A DNA stretch of 64,000 nt from Streptomyces solicavernae (GTDB taxonomy: Bacteria; Actinomycetota; Actinomycetes; Streptomycetales; Streptomycetaceae): positions 1 to 64,000 of the forward strand of contig NZ_JASCIR010000022.1 of the NCBI RefSeq assembly GCF_029968095.1, in the 5' to 3' direction. The notes beneath the pieces are model-generated. The model worked only from the letters and a program-made list of their open reading frames with translations, was not told the DNA's origin and searched no databases. Made by a program: the position numbers and the translations under genes. Numbering within the stretch: the stretch's first letter is position 1; each line of letters begins with the position of its first letter. Shown piece after piece: positions 36,202 through 44,230 of this stretch.

Positions 36202-37674
36202 CTACACGGAAGCCTTGACCGAAGCCCCCGCCTCGGCACGGCGCGGGCCGCGGTCGCCCAGTGCGCCGACGATGTCCTCGACGCGGTCCTTCGCGTCGCC
36301 GAAGAGCATCGAGGTGTTCTCGCGGAAGAACAGCGGGTTCTGAACGCCCGCGTACCCGGAGGCCATCGACCGCTTGAACACGATGACCTTGCCCGCGTTC
36401 CACACACTGAGCACCGGCATCCCGGCGATCGGGCTGCCCGGGTCCTCCGCCGCGGCCGGGTTGACCGTGTCGTTGGCCCCGATCACGAGGACGACATCCG
36501 TCTCGGCGAAGTCGTCGTTGATCTCGTCCATCTCCAGGACGATGTCGTACGGCACCTTCACCTCGGCGAGCAGCACGTTCATGTGGCCCGGCAGCCGGCC
36601 CGCCACGGGGTGGATGCCGAACCGCACGTCCACGCCCTTCGCCCGGAGCTTCGACGTCAATTCCGCAACGGGGAACTGCGCCTGCGCCACGGCCATGCCG
36701 TACCCGGGCGTGATGATCACCGACCGGGCCGAGGCGAGGAGTTCGGCGACGCCCTCGGCGGTGATCTCCGTGTGCTCGCCGTAGTCCACGTCCGAACCCG
36801 ACGGCGCCTCGATGCCGAAGCCGCCCGCGATCACGGACAGGAACGAGCGGTTCATCGCCTTGCACATGATGTACGAGAGGTAGGCACCGGAGGAGCCGAC
36901 CAGCGCACCGGTGACGATCAGCAGGTCGTTCTCCAGGAGGAAACCGGAGGCCGCAGCGGCCCAGCCCGAGTAGCTGTTGAGCATCGACACCACGACGGGC
37001 ATGTCGCCGCCGCCGATCGAGGCGACCAGGTGCCAGCCGAGCGCAAGCGCCACGAGCGTCACGGCGATCAGCAGGCCAAGCGACGGCGTGATCACGAACC
37101 ACACCGTCAGCGCGAGGAACAGCACGAGCGCACCGACGTTCAGGGCGTTCTTGCCGGGCAGCGTCAGCGGCTTGGAGTTGATCTTCGCGGCAAGCTTGAG
37201 GTTCGCCACGATGGAGCCGGTGAAGGTCACCGCGCCGATGAACACCCCGATGAACACCTCGGCATGGTGGATGCCGAGTGTGCCGAGCGCGTCCAGGGCC
37301 TTGGCCTCGGCGCCGCCCGGGTGGTTCTCGACGGCCAGGAAGCCGTTCCAGCCGACAAGGACGGCCGCCAGACCGACGAACGAGTGCAGCAGCGCGATGA
37401 GTTCGGGCATTCCTGTCATCTCGACGCGGCGGGCCCGCTGCAGGCCGATGGCGGCGCCGATCAGCATCGCGACGGCGAGGAGCCCGACGCCGGCGGCGCT
37501 GAGGTCACCGGCGGCGGCGAGCACGAGCGTCGCGACCAGGGCGACTCCCATGCCGAGCATGCCGAAGGCGTTGCCGAGCCGGGCCGACTCGTGCTTCGAA
37601 AGACCCGCAAGCGCCAGGATGAACAGCAGCGCGGCAATGAGGTAGGCCGCCTGGGCGGCGATGGTCGCAGACAT
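36202..37674 (-). CDS. pntB: NAD(P) transhydrogenase beta subunit
   Basis: 490-residue subunit of the proton-translocating transhydrogenase, which uses the proton gradient to reduce NADP+ with NADH. The N-terminal half is membrane (AAYLIAALLFILALAGLSKH and further helices); the C-terminal half is the NADP(H)-binding domain III with VIITPGYGMAVAQAQ, RFGIHPVAGRLPGHMNVLLA, VLVIGANDTVNPAA and VFKRSMASGYAGVQNPLF. The ATG follows the pntA stop after a single base (TGAgATG), so translation is coupled. Confidence 0.95.
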   Translation of the reverse strand: MSATIAAQAAYLIAALLFILALAGLSKHESARLGNAFGMLGMGVALVATLVLAAAGDLSAAGVGLLAVAMLIGAAIGLQRARRVEMTGMPELIALLHSFVGLAAVLVGWNGFLAVENHPGGAEAKALDALGTLGIHHAEVFIGVFIGAVTFTGSIVANLKLAAKINSKPLTLPGKNALNVGALVLFLALTVWFVITPSLGLLIAVTLVALALGWHLVASIGGGDMPVVVSMLNSYSGWAAAASGFLLENDLLIVTGALVGSSGAYLSYIMCKAMNRSFLSVIAGGFGIEAPSGSDVDYGEHTEITAEGVAELLASARSVIITPGYGMAVAQAQFPVAELTSKLRAKGVDVRFGIHPVAGRLPGHMNVLLAEVKVPYDIVLEMDEINDDFAETDVVLVIGANDTVNPAAAEDPGSPIAGMPVLSVWNAGKVIVFKRSMASGYAGVQNPLFFRENTSMLFGDAKDRVEDIVGALGDRGPRRAEAGASVKASV

Positions 37675-37675
37675 C

Positions 37676-39208
37676 TCAACTCCTGCTGAACATGCCGAGC
37701 ATGCGACGCGTCACCGCGAAGCCGCCGACGATGTTGATGGTGGCCAGAAGGATCGCCACGAACGACAGCACCATGACGGCCGTGCTGGTCGAGTGCCCGA
37801 TCTGCAGCATCGCGCCGACCACGATGATCCCGGAGATCGCGTTGGTCACGGACATCAGTGGCGTGTGCAGCGCGTGGTGGACATGGCCGATCACGTAGTA
37901 GCCGATCACGATCGCGAGTACGAAAACGGTGACGCGGGGCAGCAGCGCCGGCGGTGCGAACGCGGCGGCGAGGAACAGCGCGAGCGCCCCGAAGGCCACC
38001 CCGCCGAACCGCTGCCTCGCCGTCATCGGCGCCTTCTCGGGCTGCTGCTGCGGCGCGGGCTGCGCCGAGGCCGCGGGCGCCGGGGCCGCCGAGACCTGCA
38101 CCGGCGGGGCCGGCCACGCCAACTCGCCCTCGCGTACGACGGTGATGGAGCGCTGGACCGGGTCGTCCCAGTCGAGGACCAGCTGCGCGTCCTGGTCCGG
38201 CGTCATCAGCTTCAACAAGTTGACCAGGTTCGTGCCGTACAACTGCGAGGCCTGCGCGGGCAGCCGGCCCGCGAGGTCGGTGTACCCGATGATCGTCACG
38301 CCGTTCTCGGTGACGACCTTCTCGCCCTTCACGGTGCCCTCGACGTTGCCGCCGTTGGCCGCCGCCATGTCGACGATCACCGAGCCCGGCTTCATCCCGG
38401 CCACCATCTCCGCGGTGATCAGCTTCGGCGCGGGGCGGCCCGGGATCAGGGCGGTGGTGATGACGATGTCGACCTCGCGGCTCTGCGAGGCGTACAGCTC
38501 GACCTCGCGCGCCTTGTAGTCGTCGCCCATCTCCTTGGCGTAGCCGGTCGCCGAGACCTCCGCCTCCGGCGACTCGATCGACAGGTACTCGCCGCCCAAC
38601 GACCGCACCTGCTCGGCCACCTCGGGCCGCGGGTCGGTCGCCCGTACGATCGCACCGAGCGAGCCGGAGGCACCGATCGCGGCGAGTCCGGCGACGCCCG
38701 CGCCCGCGACGAGGACCTTGGCGGGCGGCACCTTGCCCGCGGCGGTCACCTGGCCGGTGAAGAACCGCCCGAACTCGTGCGCGGCCTCGACCACGGCCCG
38801 GTAGCCGGCGATGTTCGCCATCGACGACAGCACGTCCATCGACTGCGCGCGGCTGATCCGCGGCACCGCGTCCATCGACAGCGCCGTGAACGGACGGCGC
38901 CCCAACGCCTCGACCATCTCCGGGTCGAAGGCCGGCGAGAACAGGGCGATCACCGTCGCCTCCGCCCGCACCCCGTCCAGCTGTGCGGGGCTCGGGGCGT
39001 TCACACCGAGGACGACGTCCGCGGCCGCCGCGTCGCCGATGGTCGCGCCCGCGGCCTCGTACGCGCTGTCAGCGAAGCTCGACGCGACGCCCGCGCCCGG
39101 GTCCACGACGACCTCGTACCCCAGCTTGCGGATCTGTTCGACGGTGACGGGTGTCGCCGACACCCGACTCTCGCCCGCCCGCGCCTCCTTGAGGACTCCG
39201 ACGATCAC
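37676..39208 (-). CDS. pntA: NAD(P) transhydrogenase alpha subunit
   Basis: 510 residues from GTG 39208, exactly the length of E. coli PntA. Domain I (NAD-binding) spans ~1-380 with VGVLKEARAGESRVSATPVT, VLVAGAGVAGLAAIGASGSL and MAAANGGNVEGT; a Pro/Ala linker follows, then about four C-terminal membrane helices (domain II part). Many actinobacteria split this subunit in two (PntAA/PntAB); here it is a single chain. The open frame continues upstream to 39424, but the family N-terminus fixes the start at 39208. First gene of pntAB. Confidence 0.94.
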   Translation of the reverse strand: MIVGVLKEARAGESRVSATPVTVEQIRKLGYEVVVDPGAGVASSFADSAYEAAGATIGDAAAADVVLGVNAPSPAQLDGVRAEATVIALFSPAFDPEMVEALGRRPFTALSMDAVPRISRAQSMDVLSSMANIAGYRAVVEAAHEFGRFFTGQVTAAGKVPPAKVLVAGAGVAGLAAIGASGSLGAIVRATDPRPEVAEQVRSLGGEYLSIESPEAEVSATGYAKEMGDDYKAREVELYASQSREVDIVITTALIPGRPAPKLITAEMVAGMKPGSVIVDMAAANGGNVEGTVKGEKVVTENGVTIIGYTDLAGRLPAQASQLYGTNLVNLLKLMTPDQDAQLVLDWDDPVQRSITVVREGELAWPAPPVQVSAAPAPAASAQPAPQQQPEKAPMTARQRFGGVAFGALALFLAAAFAPPALLPRVTVFVLAIVIGYYVIGHVHHALHTPLMSVTNAISGIIVVGAMLQIGHSTSTAVMVLSFVAILLATINIVGGFAVTRRMLGMFSRS

Positions 39209-39678
39209 CAGGGTTCTCCGTTCGCTGTGCTTGCCGTCATCGGCCTGCCTCCAACTCGACATAGAAGTGCGCATGGGTGGGCGCCCGGATCCGGGCATGG
39301 CGGCACGCCCGGCTTGACGGGCATGGCGGCACGCCCGCCGTTGATCGGGATCACGCGGCCCCACTTCACCCCGTGAGCAGCACTCCGAGGAAGACCTTTC
39401 CGATGAATGTCGTGAACACAACACCGGCCGGCTTTACGTGGGTGAAATCTGGTGACGATTGCGACACCTGATGACGTAGAGCGATATCCCGGCTATGTCC
39501 AGACGAAAGGCCCCGTATCGGTGCGCGCACGCCGCCCGGCCGGTCCTCCGGGTGCAGGGCCGGCTCTAATCCATGCCCGGGACCGTGACGAACATGCGCC
39601 TCCTGAGCATCGGACGAAGACGGGGAGGGCAGCCGACGCGCTGCCCCCGACGAGCAGGCGCGGGAGGAAGGAACCGCC
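39209..39678. other. Divergent intergenic region pntA / LigD-PE
   Basis: 470 bp with no confident gene. It holds a 19-bp direct repeat GGGCATGGCGGCACGCCCG at 39293-39311 and 39319-39337 (period 26), each with internal inverted symmetry. A lower-GC stretch (about 39395-39500) is the best candidate for the promoters. A 22-codon ORF at 39403-39471 on the plus strand ends in WVKSGDDCDT, faintly like the DUF397 core, but has only a weak ribosome-binding site. Confidence 0.6.
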
Positions 39679-40449
39679 GTGGGCGGCAAGGACCGGCTGC
39701 GGACGTACCGCGGCAGACGACATTTCGACACGACGAGTGAGCCGAGTGGCGAGCGCACCGCCCGGGAGCAGCACGCGCGGGCCTCGGGTGAGGAGCCCGT
39801 GTACAACGAGGAGCCCGTGTACGACGAGGAGCCCGTGTACGACGAGGAGCCCGTGTACGACGAGGAGCCTGCGTACGTGGTGCAGATCCATGACGCGCGG
39901 ACGCTGCACTTCGATTTCCGGCTTGAGGTCGACGGCGTACTGAAGTCCTGGGCGGTCCCCAAGGGCCCCTCCACCGATCCGCGGGACAAGCGACTCGCGC
40001 TGCCCACCGAGGACCACCCGCTGGAGTACCGCGACTTCGAGGGCGTCATCCCGCAGGGCGAGTACGGCGGCGGAACCGTCATCGTCTGGGACCGCGGCAC
40101 CTACAGGTCGACGAGCCACGACAGGCGCCACCGCCCGGTGCCGTTCGCCCAGGCCCTGGAAGGCGGGCACGTCACGTTCGAACTGCACGGCGGCAAGCTG
40201 CGCGGGCAGTACGCGCTCACCCGCTTCCACGGCCGCGAGGAAACGGCCGGGGGTGCCGCCTCCGCCCAGCCGGTGTGGCTCCTCGTACGGACCGGATCCG
40301 GGCGCAGTCCGGGCCGTGGCACCCCTGATCCGCGGCGTGCCCGTTCCGCACGCAGTGGCCGCACCCTGCGCCAGGTCGCCGAGGACCCCGACGCTCCGAA
40401 GTGGGCGCCGGACAAGCTCCAAGATGTGCGGGGCGCCGCTCCGGCCTAG
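39679..40449 (+). CDS. LigD-type 3'-phosphoesterase domain protein
   Basis: 256 residues from a GTG with a strong GGGAGGAAGGA ribosome-binding site. The core (about residues 65-180) matches the phosphoesterase module of bacterial NHEJ ligase D: VQIHDARTLHFDFRLEVDGV, SWAVPKGPSTDP, PLEYRDFEGVIPQGEYGGGT and VTFELHGGKLRGQYAL. This module trims 3'-phosphates and ribonucleotides at broken DNA ends. Directly before it are five tandem six-residue units (EEPVYD-type, residues 38-67), and the first unit replaces the usual residues leading into the fold. Stand-alone here, without ligase or Ku in the window; a primase-polymerase module lies 0.75 kb downstream. Confidence 0.87.
   Translation: MGGKDRLRTYRGRRHFDTTSEPSGERTAREQHARASGEEPVYNEEPVYDEEPVYDEEPVYDEEPAYVVQIHDARTLHFDFRLEVDGVLKSWAVPKGPSTDPRDKRLALPTEDHPLEYRDFEGVIPQGEYGGGTVIVWDRGTYRSTSHDRRHRPVPFAQALEGGHVTFELHGGKLRGQYALTRFHGREETAGGAASAQPVWLLVRTGSGRSPGRGTPDPRRARSARSGRTLRQVAEDPDAPKWAPDKLQDVRGAAPA
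39790..39879 (+). repeat. 18-bp tandem repeat encoding EEPVYD
   Basis: Five consecutive 18-bp units inside the phosphoesterase gene encode EEPVYN, EEPVYD three times and EEPAYV. The last unit merges into the conserved domain. Acidic and tyrosine-rich. Confidence 0.92.
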
Positions 40450-40458
40450 GTTGGGAGC

Positions 40459-40498
40459 GTCAGCCTTTCCGAACAACGACGTCAGCCTTTCCGAACAA
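40459..40498 (+). repeat. 22-bp duplication upstream of csbD-like gene
   Basis: GTCAGCCTTTCCGAACAA occurs at 40459-40476 and 40481-40498. The second copy runs straight into the AAGGAGG ribosome-binding site of the CsbD-like gene, so the duplication lies in its 5' leader or promoter. Confidence 0.85.
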
Positions 40499-40507
40499 GG
40501 AGGAGCC

Positions 40508-40708
40508 ATGGCCGACAAGGGCGGCATGGACAAGGCAAAGGGAAAAGCGAAGGAAGTGGCCGGTAAGGTCACGGGAAATCGCGAGCAGCAGGTCGAGGGC
40601 AAGGCGGAACAGGCCCGCGGCGAGGCGAAGAAGCTCCGCGGCAAGGCCCAGGAGCGCGCACGTGAGGCGCGCCGTTCCATGCCGGAGAAGCCCACCGACC
40701 CCATGTGA
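40508..40708 (+). CDS. CsbD-like small stress protein
   Basis: 66-residue, highly charged, Lys/Ala/Gly-rich protein with the CsbD pattern: DKAKGKAKEVAGKVTGNREQ, then VEGKAEQARGEAKKLRGKAQ. CsbD proteins accumulate in the general stress response of Gram-positive bacteria; their molecular function is unknown. ATG with AAGGAGG at 6-8 nt. It follows the LigD-type phosphoesterase by 58 bp and ends at a strong terminator. Confidence 0.88.
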   Translation: MADKGGMDKAKGKAKEVAGKVTGNREQQVEGKAEQARGEAKKLRGKAQERAREARRSMPEKPTDPM

Positions 40709-40733
40709 TTCCGCCATGTGATTCCGCGGCAGG

Positions 40734-40789
40734 AGCCCGGCGCACCGCACCCCGCTGATCGATCACGGGGAAATGTGCGCCGGGCTTTT
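40734..40789. terminator. Rho-independent-type terminator
   Basis: AGCCCGGCGCAC (40734-40745) pairs perfectly with GTGCGCCGGGCT (40775-40786), followed by TTT: one of the few hairpins here with a T-run. It separates the CsbD-like gene from the convergent DUF6131 gene and may act on both. Confidence 0.9.
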
Positions 40790-40808
40790 GCCGGTAGTGC
40801 CCGGTTTT

Positions 40809-40964
40809 TTACCAGTAGTGCCGACGCCCGGCCACCGCGTGCCCCAGCGAGCCGAGGAGCCACAGCACCGCGCCGATGACGACCAGAACCGCGCCGATGG
40901 TCGTGAGAATGGAAATTCCGGCGACCAGACCGATGGCCAGGAGAATCAGTCCGAGGACAATCAT
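40809..40964 (-). CDS. DUF6131 small membrane protein
   Basis: 51 residues, nearly all hydrophobic: two helices (MIVLGLILLAIGLVAGISIL and IGAVLVVIGAVLWLLGSL) and a basic tail GRRHYW. I recognise this as the DUF6131 pattern common in actinomycetes; function unknown. The ATG at 40964 has GGAGG (40970-40974); a longer in-frame start (41048) adds a charged, unlikely N-terminus. It lies among stress and DNA-repair genes. Confidence 0.8.
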   Translation of the reverse strand: MIVLGLILLAIGLVAGISILTTIGAVLVVIGAVLWLLGSLGHAVAGRRHYW

Positions 40965-41081
40965 GTCTGCCTCCACTTCTCGCTCCAGTTCTCGCCCCGC
41001 TTCTTGCATTTCTTGCACAAGCGAAGTTCCCGGATTAACTGCTTTCATGCACTCACGGAGGCGCGGCAGGGCTTCGGTCCC

Positions 41082-41152
41082 GTAGAAGCCGTAGAAGCCG
41101 GAGAAGCCGTAGAAGCCGGAGAAGCCAGAGAGCCGGAGAAGCCAGAGAAGCC
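41082..41152. repeat. 9-bp tandem repeat upstream of primase-polymerase gene
   Basis: GTAGAAGCC and GGAGAAGCC units alternate in a run of about eight copies (one irregular) ending 45 bp before the GTG start of the LigD-type polymerase gene. Non-coding as far as I can tell. Confidence 0.85.
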
Positions 41153-41197
41153 ACGAGGAGAGCTGAGACGTGGACGGGGAGCTGAGGCGGTGAGGTC

Positions 41198-42109
41198 GTG
41201 AGTGGCAGGCGTGTCGTGCGGGCCGGGCGACGGTCGGTCGAGGTGAGGCGGGCCGGGAAGGAGCTGTTTCCGCAGGACGCGATCACGAAGGCCGACCTCG
41301 TCGCGCACTACCGTCGCGTGGCGCCGCGGATGCTGCCCGAACTGCGCGGCAGGCCACTGATGCTGGAGCGGATGCCGGACGGGATCGAGGATGAGGGCTT
41401 CTACCAGAAGGAAGCCTCCGACTACTTCCCCGAGTGGGTGCGGCGCGTCCGGGTGCCCAAGGAGGGCGGCGAAGTCACGCACGTGGTCTGCGACGACACC
41501 GCGACCCTGGTCTACCTCGCGAGCCAGGCGTGCATCACCCCGCACCGCTGGCTGAGCCGCGCGGACCGGCCCCGCTGCCCCGACCGCCTTGTCTTCGACC
41601 TCGACCCCCCGGACGACGACTTCGAACCGGTCCGCAGGGCGGCCCACCTCCTGCACGACGTACTGGAAGAGCTGGACATCCCCTCGGGCCTGATGACCAC
41701 GGGCTCCCGCGGCCTGCACGTCCTCGTACCGCTGAACCGGCGGGACGACGCCGACGACGTGCTCGCCTTCGCCCGCGACACCGCGGAAGTGCTGGCAGCA
41801 CGGCATCCGCAGGAGCTCACCACCCAGACCCGCAAGGCCGCCCGCCGCGGACGCCTGTACCTGGACGTCACCCGCAACGGCTACGCCCAGACCGCCGTCG
41901 CCCCCTTCGCCGTACGCGCCAGACCCGGCGCCCCGGTCGCCGTCCCGCTGGCCTGGGACGAGCTGGACGCCCCGGACCTCACCGCCCGGCGCTGGACCCT
42001 GACCGACCTCGGCGACCGTCTCGACGGCAACCCGTGGACAGGACTCGCACGTCGAGCCCGCTCAGTCCCGCCCATGGCCCGACGCCTGCGCAGACTCACG
42101 GAGCGGTGA
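41198..42109 (+). CDS. LigD-type primase-polymerase domain protein
   Basis: 303 residues starting at GTG. This is the archaeo-eukaryotic-primase-like polymerase module of bacterial NHEJ ligase D, which fills gaps and adds nucleotides at double-strand breaks, preferring ribonucleotides. Seen: EVRRAGKELFPQDAITKADL, PLMLERMPDGIEDEGFYQKE, THVVCDDTATLVYLASQACI, the metal-binding RLVFDLDPPDDDF, and TTGSRGLHVLVPL. It works alone or with separate ligase and phosphoesterase; the latter is encoded at 39679-40449. No ligase domain or Ku gene is in the window. The stop codon lies in the first unit of a heptamer repeat. Confidence 0.9.
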   Translation: MSGRRVVRAGRRSVEVRRAGKELFPQDAITKADLVAHYRRVAPRMLPELRGRPLMLERMPDGIEDEGFYQKEASDYFPEWVRRVRVPKEGGEVTHVVCDDTATLVYLASQACITPHRWLSRADRPRCPDRLVFDLDPPDDDFEPVRRAAHLLHDVLEELDIPSGLMTTGSRGLHVLVPLNRRDDADDVLAFARDTAEVLAARHPQELTTQTRKAARRGRLYLDVTRNGYAQTAVAPFAVRARPGAPVAVPLAWDELDAPDLTARRWTLTDLGDRLDGNPWTGLARRARSVPPMARRLRRLTER

Positions 42110-42163
42110 GCGGTGAGCGGTGAGCGGTGAGCGGTGAGCGGTGAGCGGTGAGGGGTGAGGGGT
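42101..42163. repeat. Heptamer tandem repeat across a stop codon
   Basis: Seven GAGCGGT units (42101-42149) followed by two GAGGGGT units. The first unit encodes the last residues and TGA of the primase-polymerase gene. As a 7-bp unit it cycles all three frames. The rest of the gap up to 42259 holds nothing else obvious. Confidence 0.93.
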
Positions 42164-42259
42164 GAACCTCGTCGACCATGAGGGCGAGGGCAAGGGCGAT
42201 GTCAGTAGCCTCAAGTAGCCTTCCCGGCACTTGCCCACCACCCGGAAGGATCCAGCGAG

Positions 42260-43753
42260 TTGACCGGCATGGCCACGTTCCCCCTGCCCTTCACCACTGC
42301 CCACGCGATGCCGATGGCGCCGCCCAGGACCCGGCGGGAACTGGAGATGATCCAGTGCAGCGCCCACATACGCTCGAAGCCGGACTGGTTCGCCAAGATG
42401 CAGGACTCCGGCATCGTCGCCAACTGGACGCGGGAAGCCGCCGACCAGGGCATGACCGAGGCACAGATTCGCTACGTACTCGCCGAACTCGCGCACTACG
42501 CCGAGCTGCGCGACGCACGTACGGGCATCGAGGTGTCCGCCGTCGACGGCGTGTGGCAGTCGGACGCCCTGGTCGACGACGAGCTCAAGTCCCGGCTGCG
42601 TGCGGCGGTCCGGGTCCTGGAAGACGTCCCCGAAGCGGAGAAGGACTGGCACCCGGGATCCGACGGGCAGGTACTGGACCTGGTCCACCCCTCCCTGTTC
42701 TGCAACGTCCGCGAGGTGAGCGGCGGACCCGAGCACGCGTGGAAGAGCCCGGCGGACAAGCACTGGACGAAGTACCAGTTCTCGGAGAAGTTCCAGTGGC
42801 TGCCCACCGACGTCCAGGTCGGCGCCGACGGCGACGTCTGCTTCCTCTCGTACGTCAACAACGTCCACCCCGTGCACCACCGCGAACTCGCCGCTGTACT
42901 GCCGGACTTGCTCGGCCGCATGCTCCCGCTTCTCGAAAACGTCCTCACGGACCTGCGCCACCCACGGCCCCTGCGCATCGAGGCGGACCCGTTTTCCTGG
43001 TACGACGGCAGCGAACCGGTCGAGCCCGACAGCGACGACGAAGACGCGTACGCCGCCTATGAGGAAGCCATGGACGGCTGGTGGGAGAACCGCCGCCCGG
43101 TCGTCCCGGACGCCCCGGAGTTCATCGCTCCCCCGGCACCCGACGCGACCGCCCGGGCCGACCTGCGCGGCCGGCGCCTGCAGGTCATAGCGAAGCTCGC
43201 CACCATCCGGCTCACCCCGGACAAGCCCGAGTACGCCGGCGGCTCCTGGCACGTCGAGGGCATGCTGAACGAGCGGATCGTCTCGACCGCCATCCACTAC
43301 TGGGACAGCGAGAACATCACCGACAGCCGGCTGAGCTTCCGCGCCGCGCTCGACGACCCGGATTACGAGCAGAGCGACGACGCCGGCGTGAGCGAGGTCT
43401 ACGGCCTGGACGACGAGGACCCGCTGAACCAGGTCCTCGGTTCGGCGTCGACGCCGGAGGGCCGCTGCCTGGCGTTCCCGAACATCCTGCAGCACCGCGT
43501 CGGCTCGTTCCGCCTCGCCGACCCCACCCGGCCGGGACACCGCAAGATCCTCGCGTTCTTCCTGGTCGACCCGGATCAGCAGATCGTCTCGACCTCCGAC
43601 ATTCCGCCGCAGCAACCCTGGGCCGAGACCTCGACCATGACCCTGGAGCAGGCCAAGGGCCACCGCGAACAGCTCATGCACGAACGCAAGTTCTTCGTCG
43701 ACGAACACAACGAGGAGCTCTACGAGCGAGAGTTCTCCCTCTGCGAACACTGA
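42260..43753 (+). CDS. DUF4246 family protein, possible Fe(II) oxygenase
   Basis: 497 residues from TTG 42260 (GGAAGGA 7 nt upstream); an in-frame ATG at 42269 is a weaker candidate by spacing. I recognise the long DUF4246 family, found mainly in fungi and some actinomycetes, with no assigned function. The C-terminal half has the layout of a 2-oxoglutarate/Fe(II) dioxygenase: SWHVEGMLNERIVSTAIHYW (H331-x-E333), CLAFPNILQHRVGSF (H412) and GHRKILAFFLVDP (R428) spaced as a His-x-acid...His...Arg set. That activity is inference. The gene lies between DNA-repair modules and the first urease operon and may be alone in its transcript. Confidence 0.78.
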   Translation: MTGMATFPLPFTTAHAMPMAPPRTRRELEMIQCSAHIRSKPDWFAKMQDSGIVANWTREAADQGMTEAQIRYVLAELAHYAELRDARTGIEVSAVDGVWQSDALVDDELKSRLRAAVRVLEDVPEAEKDWHPGSDGQVLDLVHPSLFCNVREVSGGPEHAWKSPADKHWTKYQFSEKFQWLPTDVQVGADGDVCFLSYVNNVHPVHHRELAAVLPDLLGRMLPLLENVLTDLRHPRPLRIEADPFSWYDGSEPVEPDSDDEDAYAAYEEAMDGWWENRRPVVPDAPEFIAPPAPDATARADLRGRRLQVIAKLATIRLTPDKPEYAGGSWHVEGMLNERIVSTAIHYWDSENITDSRLSFRAALDDPDYEQSDDAGVSEVYGLDDEDPLNQVLGSASTPEGRCLAFPNILQHRVGSFRLADPTRPGHRKILAFFLVDPDQQIVSTSDIPPQQPWAETSTMTLEQAKGHREQLMHERKFFVDEHNEELYEREFSLCEH

Positions 43754-43927
43754 GTCGCAAGGTAAAAATTTTTGCCCTGTTTGCCCGTATATGGAGGGCG
43801 ATAAGGGTAGAAAAGGACTTATCAAGGCGCGGAGCGAGTTGCCACGACGGCGTCGGGAGGCTTATAAGAAGAGCGTGAGTGAAGTAATTCCGGGAATTCC
43901 GGTGACGACCTCCCCCGGAGGTTCCCC
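43754..43927 (+). promoter_or_regulatory. AT-rich leader of first urease operon
   Basis: A distinctly low-GC stretch for this genome. It contains AAAAATTTTT (43764-43773), TATATGG, GATAAGG, the palindrome CTTATAAG, and two copies of AATTCCGG close to the ribosome-binding site. TTGCCC (43772-43777) with TATAT at about 17 bp could be a promoter, unproven. GGAGG (43917-43921) sits 6 nt ahead of the ureA ATG. Confidence 0.55.
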
Positions 43928-44230
43928 ATGTTTCTGACTCCGTCCGACACGGAAAAGCTGCTTTTGAATGTCGCCGGGATGGTGGCTCGTGACCGGCGGG
44001 CGCGCGGCGTGCGACTCAATTACCCGGAGGCCGTCGCGCTGCTCGCCTGCTGGGCGCTGGAACGGGCCCGCGAGGGTGCCCGCGTCAGCGACCTGATGGC
44101 CGAGGGGCGACAGGTCCTCACCCGTGCTGACGTGCTCGAAGGCATCCCGGAGATGCTGCATGACGTCCAGGTCGAGGCGACCTTCCCCGATGGGCGCAAG
44201 CTCGTCACGATCACCTCGCCGATCCCGTGA
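43928..44230 (+). CDS. ureA: Urease gamma subunit (operon 1)
   Basis: 100 residues, the standard size of a free UreA. MFLTPSDTEKLLLNVAGMVA, GVRLNYPEAVALLACWALE, and VLEGIPEMLHDVQVEATFPD with TITSPIP at the end match the family throughout. Structural subunit of the nickel enzyme that splits urea into ammonia and carbamate. Start fixed by GGAGG at 6 nt. The next gene overlaps the stop by 4 bp. Parts of this gene and ureB use more A/T-ending codons than their neighbours. Confidence 0.96.
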   Translation: MFLTPSDTEKLLLNVAGMVARDRRARGVRLNYPEAVALLACWALERAREGARVSDLMAEGRQVLTRADVLEGIPEMLHDVQVEATFPDGRKLVTITSPIP

